Origin: Gemmatimonadota bacterium
Lineage (GTDB): Bacteria > Gemmatimonadota > Gemmatimonadetes > Longimicrobiales > Gaopeijiaceae
DNA: 64,000 nt
Direction of reading: 5' to 3'
NCBI GenBank assembly: GCA_028874995.1
Contig: JAPPGM010000161.1
Location: 17,264 to 81,263, forward strand
Every line of letters begins with the position of its first letter. The stretch's first letter is position 1. The translations under genes were made by a program, and so were the position numbers. The notes below the pieces were generated by a model, which was not told the origin of the DNA, made no database searches, and saw nothing but the letters and a program-made list of their open reading frames with translations. Positions 1-9,581 of the stretch are shown one piece after another.

Positions 1-557
1 TGGGGGGCGGGGGCGGACTCGGTGGTGTGCTGTTCCTCGGCGAGAGCAGGCTCGCGGGTCTGCGCGCCGAGGGGAGCTTCATCATCTACGGGGCCGAGCG
101 CAGGACGGTACCCCTAAGTCCCACCGTTCCCTTCGTCGATGTCGACGTGGAGACCACCAACGGGATCGTTTCGGCGGGCCTGGGTCCGCAGGTATACCTG
201 GGGACCGGGCCGATCAGGCCGTTCATCTACGGGACGGTCGGCTTTTCATACTTCGTCACATCGACGAGCGTGAGCGGGATGTATGAAGACGAGCCGATCG
301 CGTCCACGACCAACCACAGCGATTTCCGTCTGGCGTTCACCGGGGGCGGGGGACTGTCGGTCCGGATCCATGGCGGCCGGAACCCGCTTTCGCTGGACCT
401 GTCGGCGTCCTACAAGCACAACGGGATGACCGAGTACCTGGCCAACGGAGCCGACAACCTGCTGAAGTTGCGGGGTGGTGAATGGAAGGCCGACCCGATC
501 CGGAGCGAAGCCAACCTGATGACGGTCAGGGTCGGGATTTCGGCTGGAGTGGGTTAG
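1..557 (+). CDS. Outer-membrane beta-barrel-like protein, probably 5'-truncated by window edge
   Basis: ORF 27..557 with alternating hydrophobic/aromatic strands (FIYGTVGFSYFVTST, RLAFTGGGGLSVRI) and barrel-like C-terminus; reading frame likely continues upstream of the window. Confidence 0.5.
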   Translation, partial: GGGGGLGGVLFLGESRLAGLRAEGSFIIYGAERRTVPLSPTVPFVDVDVETTNGIVSAGLGPQVYLGTGPIRPFIYGTVGFSYFVTSTSVSGMYEDEPIASTTNHSDFRLAFTGGGGLSVRIHGGRNPLSLDLSASYKHNGMTEYLANGADNLLKLRGGEWKADPIRSEANLMTVRVGISAGVG

Positions 558-663
558 CCGCACCGGGGCGGTCTCGACCAGGGACAACGGCGGGGCGCCA
601 ACATGATGACCCACGGGATGGGGCTGCCGTTCGGGGTGGGATAGAATCCGGGGACGGCAGGCG

Positions 664-702
664 AAAGCCCCGCGCCGCAGTGATGGAGCGGCGCGGGGCT
701 TT
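664..702. terminator. Strong, probably bidirectional intrinsic terminator
   Basis: AAAGCCCCGCGCCGC (664-678) / loop AGTGATGGA / GCGGCGCGGGGCTTT (688-702), perfect 15-bp stem with A and T flanks, between convergent genes. Confidence 0.9.
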
Positions 703-732
703 TCGTGTGTTGTGCTGCTCAGGCCGCTCGCT

Positions 733-2813
733 TCATCCGGCTTCGTTGGCCAGGCGACGGACGGCGACGAGCAGCTCGCGGACCTTCGCGGCGTCCGCGG
801 CGTTCGGCGCCGCTTCCCGAAGCCTCCGGGCCAGGGCCATGAGGAGGTCCTGCCGATCCTCTCCCGCCGCGGCCTCGGCCGCATCAACGCCTTGGCGCGC
901 CGAGGCGACCTGGGCGGCAGACATGCCGTGCCAGCGCTCCAGCTGGTCGAGGTAGGCGCGTGCGAGCGCGAAGGTGGCGGGCCACTCGTAGACGGGCTGG
1001 CCCTGTGAATTCAGGTGGGTCAGCACCACGGAGTTGGCCGCGTCGATCTCGTTCTGCGTGAGGATGTCGCTGGGGACCAACTCGAAGATGTCCAGGCCGC
1101 GCTTGATCTCCGAGTTGACGATCACCCCGTTGTACCAGTAGACGGACCAGCTGCCGGCGCTCTCCATGCGCTCCGCGTTGAAGGGGCCGCGGTCGTGGAA
1201 GGCGATCTCGACGGGGTTCTTCGGGTCGGTCCAGTCGATCAGCGAGATGCCGCCCTGGTACCACCCCTGGATCATGATGTCGCGCCCCGGAATCGGGATG
1301 AGCGACCCGTTGTGCGCGACGCAGTTCTCCAGCGTCGTCTGCGGTGCGGGGAGCTTGTAGTAGCTCTGGAAGACCATCTCGCCGTCCTCGATGGTGAACA
1401 CGGCGTTGGCGCCCCACTCCTTCGGGTCGTCGTCGCGGCACTTGGGCGCGCCGCCGCCGCCCCACTCGTCGGTGAACATGACCTTGCTGCCGTCGTTGCT
1501 GAAGGTCGCGGAGTGCCAGTACGAGAAGTTCGAGTCGGGTTCGTGGGATCGGTGATGTCGAGGAGGAGGCCGTAGCCGCCGCAGGCGCCGCCCGCGAGGC
1601 CGATGTCGGGGTAGACGGTGATGTCGTGACACTGGGTGGGGCCGGGGCGGGGGCCCTCGGGCATCTGGGCGCGTTCGGCGGCGCGGGCCGCGGCGTCGGC
1701 GTCCATCTGGAGGAACATTTCCCGCAGTGTTGCGCTGTCGGCCGCGGTGACGCCGTCGCCGCCCCGCGCGTCCGCGATGCTGTCGAGCAGCGGTCGGACG
1801 AAGCGGTCGGGCATGACGGAGAGGCGTCCGCCCCTGCCTTCACGTACGAATGCGCCTCGGTCGCGCGCGGCCTCGGCTTCGGCCTGCCGCTCCTCTTGGG
1901 CCCGGATATCTCCGGGCGCGGGGCCGTGCCTGGGCGGCGCGACCAGGTCCTGGAAGATGCGCGGCGAGGTGACGATCGCGGCGGCCGTGGGGTCGTCGAG
2001 CGGGACCCGGATGACCTCGATGCGGAAGAGTGCGGAGTTGGGGTCCTCGTCGGGCGAGAGGGCCGAGCAGCCCGGGAGTTCCTCGGGGGGGCGCACGGAC
2101 GAGGAGCCGGAGACGTAGATGTAGACGTTCTCGTCGTCACCCGGGTGCTTCAGCACGGTGTGGGTGTGAGATCCCCGGCAGGTCTGCACGTTCGCGACGT
2201 ACTCCGGATTCCTGATGTCGGAGATGTCGAAGATGCGAATCCCCCGAAGCCGTTCGTGACTGATCCGTTCGCGCGCGCCCCTCTGGCAGTCCAGGCGTCC
2301 GCCCAGCCCCTCTCCCGAAACGAAGAGGAGGTTCGCGTATACCGAGACATCGCTCTGTGACGCGGGGCAGACGTAGGTGACCACCGAGACCGGGTTGGCC
2401 GGGTCGGAGATGTCCCACACCTGGATGCCGTCGTAGTTGCCCTGGATGGCGTAGTTGCCGGTGAAGGCCAGGTCGGAGTTGGTCTGGCCTACGAAGGGTT
2501 CCTCCGGAGGCGTGGTGGACAGCATGCGGAGGTTCCAGATGGCCTCGCCCGCGTCGAACATGCCGGGCTTGAGACCGACCCGGGGGTCGGGGGTGGGGGG
2601 GTTGACGTGGAGGCCAGGGAGGTTGGCGAAGGTGGCGTCCTCGTTGTCGGCGCCGAGGAGCTCCCCGACCGGGTAGGAGGTATCTTGGGCCGGCGTGGGT
2701 GTCCCTTGCGTGGCGCACCCCGCCAGGACGGCCAGCGTGGTTGTGAGTGAGAGGAGCGCCGCGAGGCGGGGAAGGGGGCGGCGGTGGCCGCTGGTGATGC
2801 ATGTCGGGGTCAT
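733..2813 (-). pseudogene. LVIVD-repeat lipoprotein (copy 1), frameshifted
   Basis: N-terminal part in ORF 1272..2882 (likely start 2813: MTPTCITSGHRRPLPRLAALLSLTTTLAVLAGCATQ), C-terminal part in ORF 733..1632; both collinear with the intact paralogue at 3601..5691; frame changes near 1537. Confidence 0.85.
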
Positions 2814-2865
2814 GGGGCTGTCCTGACGTTGATGGGGTGACCCTGGGTGTGAAATCCGTGGTTGG

Positions 2866-3585
2866 TCAGCGGGATCCTTCAAGCTCGTCCAGCATGAGCT
2901 GCATCCGTTCGATCTCGGAACTCTGATCGGCCTGGATGTCGGAGGCGAGCTTGAAGATGAAGTCGTCCTGGGCGGCGCCGTCGGTGTCGAAGAGGTCGAG
3001 GACCATCGTGACGGCGCCCTTGTGGTGCATGATCATGTACTTCAGGAAGAGGCGGTCGAAGTCGCGTCCCCTGGCGAGGCGCAGTTCCTCCAGTTGCTCC
3101 GGGCTCAGCATGCCGGGCATGTGATGGGCGTGCTCGGGGCCGTGGATCATGAGGTGGCCGTCCTCGATGTGGATTTCCGTCACCTCGAGTCCGCGGTCGC
3201 GCAGCCACATCTGCATGACGTCGATCTCGTCCTTCTGCGCGTTGATGATGCGCGCGCAGAGCGTCTGGATGGTGGGGCTCGCACCGTTTTCCGGTGCGAA
3301 GCCGGACATGACCAGGGCCTGCGCGTGGTGCCCGATCATGCCGGTCATGAAGTGGACGTCGGCGGCGTGGTAGCCTGTCAGTGCGCTGTCCGCGCGGGCC
3401 TGGTAGAGGGCTTCCAGCCTGGCCACGGTGGCCGCGTCGGGGCGGGTGACGGGTGGGGCGGGGGTGGCGGTGGGGGGATCGGCGGGGGGTGGGGTGGTGG
3501 GCTGGGACTCCGGGGCGGGTCCGCCCGCGCACCCGTGGGCAGCGCCGGTGATGAGCGTGGCGATAAGCAGGTGTCGGCACTTCAT
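2866..3585 (-). CDS. DUF305 domain lipoprotein
   Basis: Signal/lipobox MKCRHLLIATLITGAAHGCAGG; DUF305-type motifs DVHFMTGMIGHHAQALVMS and FDRLFLKYMIMHHKGAVTMV. Confidence 0.9.
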   Translation of the reverse strand: MKCRHLLIATLITGAAHGCAGGPAPESQPTTPPPADPPTATPAPPVTRPDAATVARLEALYQARADSALTGYHAADVHFMTGMIGHHAQALVMSGFAPENGASPTIQTLCARIINAQKDEIDVMQMWLRDRGLEVTEIHIEDGHLMIHGPEHAHHMPGMLSPEQLEELRLARGRDFDRLFLKYMIMHHKGAVTMVLDLFDTDGAAQDDFIFKLASDIQADQSSEIERMQLMLDELEGSR

Positions 3586-3600
3586 GGAAACCTCCCGGGC

Positions 3601-5691
3601 TCAGCCGGCGTCCGCCAGGCGCTGAACCGCGTCGGCCAGCTTGGCGACCTTGTCGGAGTCGGCTGCGGCCGCTGCGTGGGCGGCCAGCGCGTCGGCGAGC
3701 GAGCGGAGCGTGTCTCGGCGGGCCGTCCCCGAACCCCTCTCGGCCGAGTCCAGCGCGCTCCGTGCGGCGGCGACCCGTGGCGCATCCATCCCGTGCCAGC
3801 GCTCAAGCTGGTCGAGGTAGGCGCGGGCCAGCGCGAAGGTGGTCGGCCACTCATAGACGGGTTGGCCCTGGGAATTGAGGTGGGTCAGCACCACCGAGTT
3901 CGCCGCGTCGATCTCGTTCTGGGTGAGCGCCTCGCTGGGGACCAGTTCGAAGATGTCGAGCCCGCGCATGATCTCGGAATTCACGATCGCGCCGTTGTAC
4001 CAGTACACGGACCAGCTGCCCGCCATCGACATCTGGTCGGCGTTGAAGGGGCCGCGGTCGTGGAATGCGATCTCGACGGGGTTTTTCGGGTCGGTCCAGT
4101 CGATCAGCGAGATGCCGCCCTGGTACCAGCCCTGGATCATGATGTCGCGCCCCGGTACCGGAATGAGCGAGCCGTTGTGGGCGACGCAATTCTCGAGTTC
4201 CGTCTGCGGGGCGGGCAGCTTGTAGTAGCTCTGGAAGGCCATCTCCTCGCCCTCGACGGTGAAGATGGCGTTGGCGCCCCACTCCGCCGGATCGTCGACG
4301 CGGCACTTCGGCCCGCCGCCGCCGCCCCACTCGTCGGTGAACATGATCGCGGTGCCGTCGTTGTTGAAGGTGGCCGAGTGCCAGTAGGAGAAGTTGGAGT
4401 CGGCGACGGCCGCGAGCCGGGTCGGGTTCGCGGGGTCGCTGATGTCCAGCAGGAGGCCGTAACCTTCGCAGGCGCCGCCCGCGAGGCCGATCGCGGGATA
4501 GACCGTGATGTCGTGGCACTGGGTGGGGCCGGGGGCGGGGCCGTCTTCGGGTGAACCCGCTCCCGCGTCGGCCATCATCTGGGCGAACATTTCGTCGAAG
4601 TACTCGCGCAAGGCCGTGCTGTCGGCGGCGGTCGGGGCACCTGTCCCTCCTCTCGCGTCGACGATGCTGTCAAGCATCGGGGTGACGAACTGACCCGGCA
4701 GAACCTGCACCTGCCCCATGATCTCGATGACGAACGCCCCCCGTGCACGGGCCTCTTCGGCGAATCTCAGGTCCGCCGGGGAGGCGCCGTGCTGGGGCGG
4801 TGCCACGAGGTCTTCGAAAATGCGGGGCGAACTCACGATCGCGGCCCCTGCCGGGTTAGCCAGCGGCACACGGATCACCTCGATGCGGAAGAGTGACGAA
4901 TTGGGGTCCTCTTCAGGAGAAAGAGCCGAGCAACCCGGCAGTTCCTCGGCCGGTCGCACGGGCGCCGATCCCGATACGTAGATGTACACGTTCTCGTCGT
5001 CCGCCGGGTGCTTGAGCACCGTGTGAGTGTGCGAACCGCGGCAGGTCTGCACGTTGGCGACGTACTCCGGGTTGGCGATATCGGAAATGTCGAAGATCCG
5101 GATGCCGCGCAGGCGTTCATGACTCACCTGTTCCCGAACACCCTCGTCGCTGCAATCCAGGCGCGCGCTGAAGTCCTCGCCCGAGACGAAGAGCAGGTTC
5201 TCGTACACCGAAACGTCGCTCTGCGAAGCGGGACACACGTACGAAACGACCGAAACCGGGTTCGCCGGATCGGAGATGTCCCACACCTGGATACCGTTGA
5301 AGTTGCCCTGGATGGCGTACTTGCCGGTGAAGGCGAGGTCGGAGTTGATCCCGCCCACAAACGCGTCCGGCGGTGGCGTGGTCGACCGCATGCGGAGGTT
5401 CCAGATGGCCTCGCCGGCGTCGAACATGCCTGGCTCGAGGCCTACGCGCGGGTCGGGTGTGGGCGCGTTGACCTGGAGGCCGGGAGGATTGTCGAACTCG
5501 GCGTCCTCGTGGCCGGTGAGCGAAAAATCCCGGAGGAGGGGCGGGAATTCGCGCTCCGGGCTCTCTGCCGGCCCCGGCGTCCCCTGCGTGGCGCATCCCG
5601 TCATGATGGCCAGAGCGGCCGGGAGGGAAAGGAGCGCACCGAGGTGCGCGAGTTTCCGGGAACGGTCGTTCACGGTGGTGATCAGAGTCAT
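3601..5691 (-). CDS. LVIVD-repeat beta-propeller lipoprotein (intact copy 2)
   Basis: ORF 3601..5775; likely start 5691 (MTLITTVNDRSRKLAHLGALLSLPAALAIMTGCATQ); repeated GIQVWDISDPANPVSVV, GIRIFDISDIANPEYVANV, GLLLDISDPANPTRL, GGISLIDWTDPKNPVEIA. Confidence 0.88.
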   Translation of the reverse strand: MTLITTVNDRSRKLAHLGALLSLPAALAIMTGCATQGTPGPAESPEREFPPLLRDFSLTGHEDAEFDNPPGLQVNAPTPDPRVGLEPGMFDAGEAIWNLRMRSTTPPPDAFVGGINSDLAFTGKYAIQGNFNGIQVWDISDPANPVSVVSYVCPASQSDVSVYENLLFVSGEDFSARLDCSDEGVREQVSHERLRGIRIFDISDIANPEYVANVQTCRGSHTHTVLKHPADDENVYIYVSGSAPVRPAEELPGCSALSPEEDPNSSLFRIEVIRVPLANPAGAAIVSSPRIFEDLVAPPQHGASPADLRFAEEARARGAFVIEIMGQVQVLPGQFVTPMLDSIVDARGGTGAPTAADSTALREYFDEMFAQMMADAGAGSPEDGPAPGPTQCHDITVYPAIGLAGGACEGYGLLLDISDPANPTRLAAVADSNFSYWHSATFNNDGTAIMFTDEWGGGGGPKCRVDDPAEWGANAIFTVEGEEMAFQSYYKLPAPQTELENCVAHNGSLIPVPGRDIMIQGWYQGGISLIDWTDPKNPVEIAFHDRGPFNADQMSMAGSWSVYWYNGAIVNSEIMRGLDIFELVPSEALTQNEIDAANSVVLTHLNSQGQPVYEWPTTFALARAYLDQLERWHGMDAPRVAAARSALDSAERGSGTARRDTLRSLADALAAHAAAAADSDKVAKLADAVQRLADAG

Positions 5692-5868
5692 CTTGTCTTC
5701 CTGTTCTGGGCTGATCCGGGCGGACCCCGGAGGTCTTCGGGGCGCGCTTGTGGCGGGGGCGGAAAAAACCGCCAAACCCTAAATCATATGGTTCGGCGGC
5801 GTTGACTACCAGTCAAAGTAGAGACACCGGAACAGACGACTCCGTTGGTGCGCGAGTGGCGGACTTGA

Positions 5869-5888
5869 CCTCAAACGGCCGTTTGAGG
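5869..5888. promoter_or_regulatory. 20-bp perfect palindrome, candidate operator
   Basis: CCTCAAACGGCCGTTTGAGG is its own reverse complement; 59 bp upstream of the MFS start. Confidence 0.6.
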
Positions 5889-5946
5889 AAGGTGACTCGG
5901 CTCAAGGACTTCACCCTCCACCCGGCGAACCCGGAGAACCGACCGG

Positions 5947-7122
5947 ATGTCCTCCTCCGCCGTGCGCGTCGCGGTCATCATCGCGCTGGCGCACGGCATC
6001 AACGACGCCTACGCCTCGATCGTCCCACCGCTGCTGCCGCGGATCATGGACGACCTGGGGATTTCGATTGCGATGGCGGCGGTCCTGGGCGCGGCGTTCT
6101 CGATCGCGACCGCGCTTCCCCAGCCCATCTTCGGCTACCTGGGGGACCGCTTCGGACGCAGGACACTCGCAGTGGGCGGCATGCTCGTGAGCGCGGTCTT
6201 CGTGTCGATCATCGGCTTTGCCACGTCGTACTGGATGCTGCTTGGGCTGCTGGTCGTGGGGGGACTCGGGGGTGCGGCATTCCATCCGCCGGGCGCGTCA
6301 TACGCCGTGCGGCTGACGGCGGGCAAGGGAGGCGGCGCCCGCTATTCGATCTTCTCCTTCGGTGGCGCGGCCGGGTACGCCGTGGGGCCCCTGGCGGCGG
6401 TGGGACTGGTCGCGTGGGGCGGGATGGAGAGGCTGTGGGTCGCGATGTTGCCGGCGATCGTGCTGGCCCCGCTCTTCTTCTTCGGGCTTCCCAGCGGACG
6501 CGCCGAAGCCCGGGACGCTGCTCCGGCACCTCCGCCGTCCGAGGTCGTCCGCCAGCTGGCTGGTCCGCTCGGCATCGTGTTTGGGATCAGCTCGGCCATG
6601 ACGTTCGTACAGCGGGCATTCCTCACCATGGAGCCGATCATCGTGGCCGAGATGGGGGGCTCGGAGACGCTGGGCGCGGTGGCGCTCTCGGTCTACCTCG
6701 GCGCGCAGGCGTTCGGCACGGTGGCCGGTGGGGTCCTCACGGATCGGATGGACCGTCGCGTGCTGCTGTTCCGGCTGTGCGCCCTGGCACTTCCCGCGCA
6801 CCTGCTGGCGGTTTGGCTTGGACCCTGGAGCGCTCTCGGTCTTGCAGCCATCGCTGTGGCGGGGTTCCTGGGCATGTCCACGCTTCCCCCGATCGTGGTC
6901 ATGGCCCAGGAGATGATCCCGCGGGCGCCCGGTGCCAGCTCCGGCATCGTTATGGGGTTGGCGTGGACGGTCGGATCGGTCGGGGTGATGGGGACCGGTG
7001 TGATGGCCGACGCGATGGGTCCGCAGACGGCCGCCCTGCTGTCGATGCCGGTGGCGGGTCTGGCAGCCCTGCTTGCACTCCACCCCGGTCTGAAGTGGAT
7101 GCGGACGGGGGGCGGGCGGTAG
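5947..7122 (+). CDS. MFS transporter
   Basis: 391 aa, multiple hydrophobic helices; MFS loop motif GYLGDRFGRRTLAVGG; 12-TM-like pattern. Confidence 0.9.
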   Translation: MSSSAVRVAVIIALAHGINDAYASIVPPLLPRIMDDLGISIAMAAVLGAAFSIATALPQPIFGYLGDRFGRRTLAVGGMLVSAVFVSIIGFATSYWMLLGLLVVGGLGGAAFHPPGASYAVRLTAGKGGGARYSIFSFGGAAGYAVGPLAAVGLVAWGGMERLWVAMLPAIVLAPLFFFGLPSGRAEARDAAPAPPPSEVVRQLAGPLGIVFGISSAMTFVQRAFLTMEPIIVAEMGGSETLGAVALSVYLGAQAFGTVAGGVLTDRMDRRVLLFRLCALALPAHLLAVWLGPWSALGLAAIAVAGFLGMSTLPPIVVMAQEMIPRAPGASSGIVMGLAWTVGSVGVMGTGVMADAMGPQTAALLSMPVAGLAALLALHPGLKWMRTGGGR

Positions 7123-7267
7123 GCACTTGCCCGCATGCCTGGTCCGGCCCAGGATTCGGACCTGCCAAACAAACGCCCGACACGCGCGCACAACCGCGGA
7201 AGGCTCGGTTTCACTGGCGCGGACCTCGAATTGCGACGGAACACCCATTCACGGATCGGGGAAGACC

Positions 7268-8728
7268 ATGGGGAACGACAAACGATCGAAGAAGGGCGGC
7301 GCGAGCGGACTCGACCGACGCGACTTTCTGAAGACCGGCGCCCTGGGGCTGGCCGTCGGCGCGGTCACGGGCTGTGCCAAGACCGCCGAGGTGGGTGCCT
7401 TTCGGCCTCCGATCCCAGGACGGGATACGCCCGATGTCGGGCCTGAAGCACTGGCCAACGCTGCTAAGGTCCCGAACGGCCTGGGCGCACCACCGGCGGC
7501 ACCCTTCGCCGCGCCGCCGATCGACGAGGTCCGGATTGCCTACGTGGGCGTCGGTGGAATGGGCACGGCGCACATCCGCAACCTGGTTCGCATCGACGGA
7601 TGCGTGGTCACCGCCGTCTGCGACATCCGAGAAGCGCACGCCGAGCGCGCCGCCGACCTCATCGAAGAAGCGGGCCACCCCCGCCCCGCCCTCTACACGA
7701 ACGGCGAGACCGACTACGAGCGCCTCTGCGCCGAAGAGGATCTCGACCTCGTCTACAACGCCACCCCGTGGCGCTGGCACGTCCCCATCTGCGTCGCCGC
7801 CATGGAGAACGGCAAGCATGCCGCCACCGAAGTCCCCGCCGCGTACACCCTGGAGGGCTGCTGGGAACTGGTCGAGACCGCCGAGCGGACGAACCGTCAC
7901 TGCGCGATGATGGAGAACGTCAACTACGGGCGCGCCGAACTCCTCTGCCTTAACCTCGTCCGCCAGGGGCTGCTCGGCGAGATCCTCCACGCCGAGTGCG
8001 GCTACCTCCACGACCTGCGCGGCATCAAGTTCGGCGACGACGGCGAGGGCCTCTGGCGCCGCGACCACTCCTGGACCCGCAACGGCAACCTGTATCCCAC
8101 GCACGGCCTCGGCCCGGTTGCCAACTGCATGGACATCAACCGCGGCGACCAGTTCGCGTACCTGGTCTCGATGAGCAGCCCCTCGCGCGGCCTGCAGGAG
8201 TATGCCATCGCGAACTACCCCGAGGGCCACGCCAAGCGCGCCGAGACCTTCGCGCTCGGCGACGTGAACGGCAGCCTCATCCGGACGGCGATGGGGAAGA
8301 CCATCTACGTGGCTCACGACACCAACCTCCCGCGCCCCTACGACCGCATCAACAAGGTCCAGGGGACGCGCGGGATCTTTCAGGGCTACCCGGACCGGGT
8401 TTACATCGAGGGGCGGAGCCAGTCGCACCGCTGGGAAGAGGCGGAGGCCTACTACGAGGAGTTCGAGCATCCGTTGTGGACGGCGCTGCGCGAGGCTTCG
8501 ATCGGGGCCGGGCACGGCGGCATGGACTTCATGGAGGACTACCGCCTCATCAAGTGCCTGCGGGAGGGACTGCCGCTGGACATGAACGTTTACGACGCGG
8601 CGGCGCTGAGCGCGGTGTGCGAGCTGTCGGAGATCAGCGTGGCGAACGGGAGCGCGCCGGTGGAGTTTCCGGACTTCACCCGGGGGAAGTGGCGGGAGTG
8701 GGCGCCGTGGCCGGTTGTGGGGGCTTAG
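7268..8728 (+). CDS. Gfo/Idh/MocA family oxidoreductase with Tat-type signal
   Basis: ATG at 7268; RRDFLKTGALGLAVGAVTGC Tat-like leader; nucleotide-binding IAYVGVGGMGTAHIRNL and YNATPWRWHVPICVAAMENGKHAATEVPAA. Confidence 0.9.
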   Translation: MGNDKRSKKGGASGLDRRDFLKTGALGLAVGAVTGCAKTAEVGAFRPPIPGRDTPDVGPEALANAAKVPNGLGAPPAAPFAAPPIDEVRIAYVGVGGMGTAHIRNLVRIDGCVVTAVCDIREAHAERAADLIEEAGHPRPALYTNGETDYERLCAEEDLDLVYNATPWRWHVPICVAAMENGKHAATEVPAAYTLEGCWELVETAERTNRHCAMMENVNYGRAELLCLNLVRQGLLGEILHAECGYLHDLRGIKFGDDGEGLWRRDHSWTRNGNLYPTHGLGPVANCMDINRGDQFAYLVSMSSPSRGLQEYAIANYPEGHAKRAETFALGDVNGSLIRTAMGKTIYVAHDTNLPRPYDRINKVQGTRGIFQGYPDRVYIEGRSQSHRWEEAEAYYEEFEHPLWTALREASIGAGHGGMDFMEDYRLIKCLREGLPLDMNVYDAAALSAVCELSEISVANGSAPVEFPDFTRGKWREWAPWPVVGA

Positions 8729-8735
8729 GGAGAGG

Positions 8736-9149
8736 CTAAAGATCCCGTGGCCAGATTTCCGGGTGGCCCCGTAGCGTGACCGCCCCGAAATCACGCAGAT
8801 CAAGGGTCACGATCGCCCGTGCTTCCAGCCGCTCTGCGACCGCCATGACGACGCCATCGACCAATCCGAGTGAGAGATCGCGATAAGTGCGGTCGAGTTC
8901 GAGTGCTCTGCGAAGGTCATCACGGGTGCCCCACTCGATCGGGAAGCGGCCTTCCGCCAGGTCGGTGCGGAACATTCGGGTAGCTGCCAGTCCCAGTCGC
9001 CTGGCTGCCATATGGTCCAACTCGGGTAGCACGGCCCATGGGACTACCCAGCCTTCGGGATCTTTGCACAGGGCCACCTGGAGCGCGGCTCGCTGAGGAT
9101 TCCCGATGTCGATGAGCGCGAGGATGGCGCTGGTGTCAACGACGACCAC
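8736..9149 (-). CDS. PIN-domain VapC-like toxin
   Basis: VVVVDTSAILALIDIG start (GTG at 9149), acidic PIN residues, LVDGVVMAVAERLEARAIVTLDLRDF. Confidence 0.85.
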   Translation of the reverse strand: MVVVDTSAILALIDIGNPQRAALQVALCKDPEGWVVPWAVLPELDHMAARRLGLAATRMFRTDLAEGRFPIEWGTRDDLRRALELDRTYRDLSLGLVDGVVMAVAERLEARAIVTLDLRDFGAVTLRGHPEIWPRDL

Positions 9150-9159
9150 AGACCCTGGG

Positions 9160-9465
9160 CTATTCCGACAATCCGCGGGGTTTCCCGGCGGGAGCATCGC
9201 CGGACCCCTGGTTCCCGTAGTAGTCCTCGAGACCGTCTTCGCCGAAACCGTCGAGATAGTCTTCGTACCTTTCGGCAAAATGCGGATCGCCACTGTCCCC
9301 CATCCCGAAGCTTCGCGGCCAGTCGCGCTCGGTCGCGCGCGCCGTGTACTCGGCCACCGCCTCGCGCACGAGCTCGGCCGCGGAGCGCTGTTCTTCGGCT
9401 GCGAGCGACTTCAGTCTGCGGTAGTCCGCAGCGTTCAGGTACACCGTCGTCTTGATCGTCTTCAT
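9160..9465 (-). CDS. Ribbon-helix-helix antitoxin
   Basis: MKTIKTTVYLNAADYRRLKSLAAEEQRSAAELVREAVAEYTAR, CopG/RHH-like, directly upstream of the PIN gene. Confidence 0.82.
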   Translation of the reverse strand: MKTIKTTVYLNAADYRRLKSLAAEEQRSAAELVREAVAEYTARATERDWPRSFGMGDSGDPHFAERYEDYLDGFGEDGLEDYYGNQGSGDAPAGKPRGLSE

Positions 9466-9468
9466 GAG

Positions 9469-9494
9469 ATATATGGTATATGGTTGCCATATAT
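9469..9494. promoter_or_regulatory. Candidate RHH operator
   Basis: ATATATGG (9469-9476) ... CCATATAT (9487-9494) inverted repeat with an extra ATATGG half-site at 9478-9483, immediately upstream of the antitoxin start. Confidence 0.65.
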
Positions 9495-9581
9495 TCGTCA
9501 AATCCGAAGACTCGCCGGACCCGGCCTGCACGACCCTGCGAATGTAGCGGCCCGTCGTGGACCGGTTGCACCCTGCGCCGG

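Noticed and set aside
3022-4554. 510-aa plus-strand ORF antisense to DUF305 and LVIVD genes
   Set aside because: Antisense artefact; crosses two real genes and the intergenic gap, with no domain signature.
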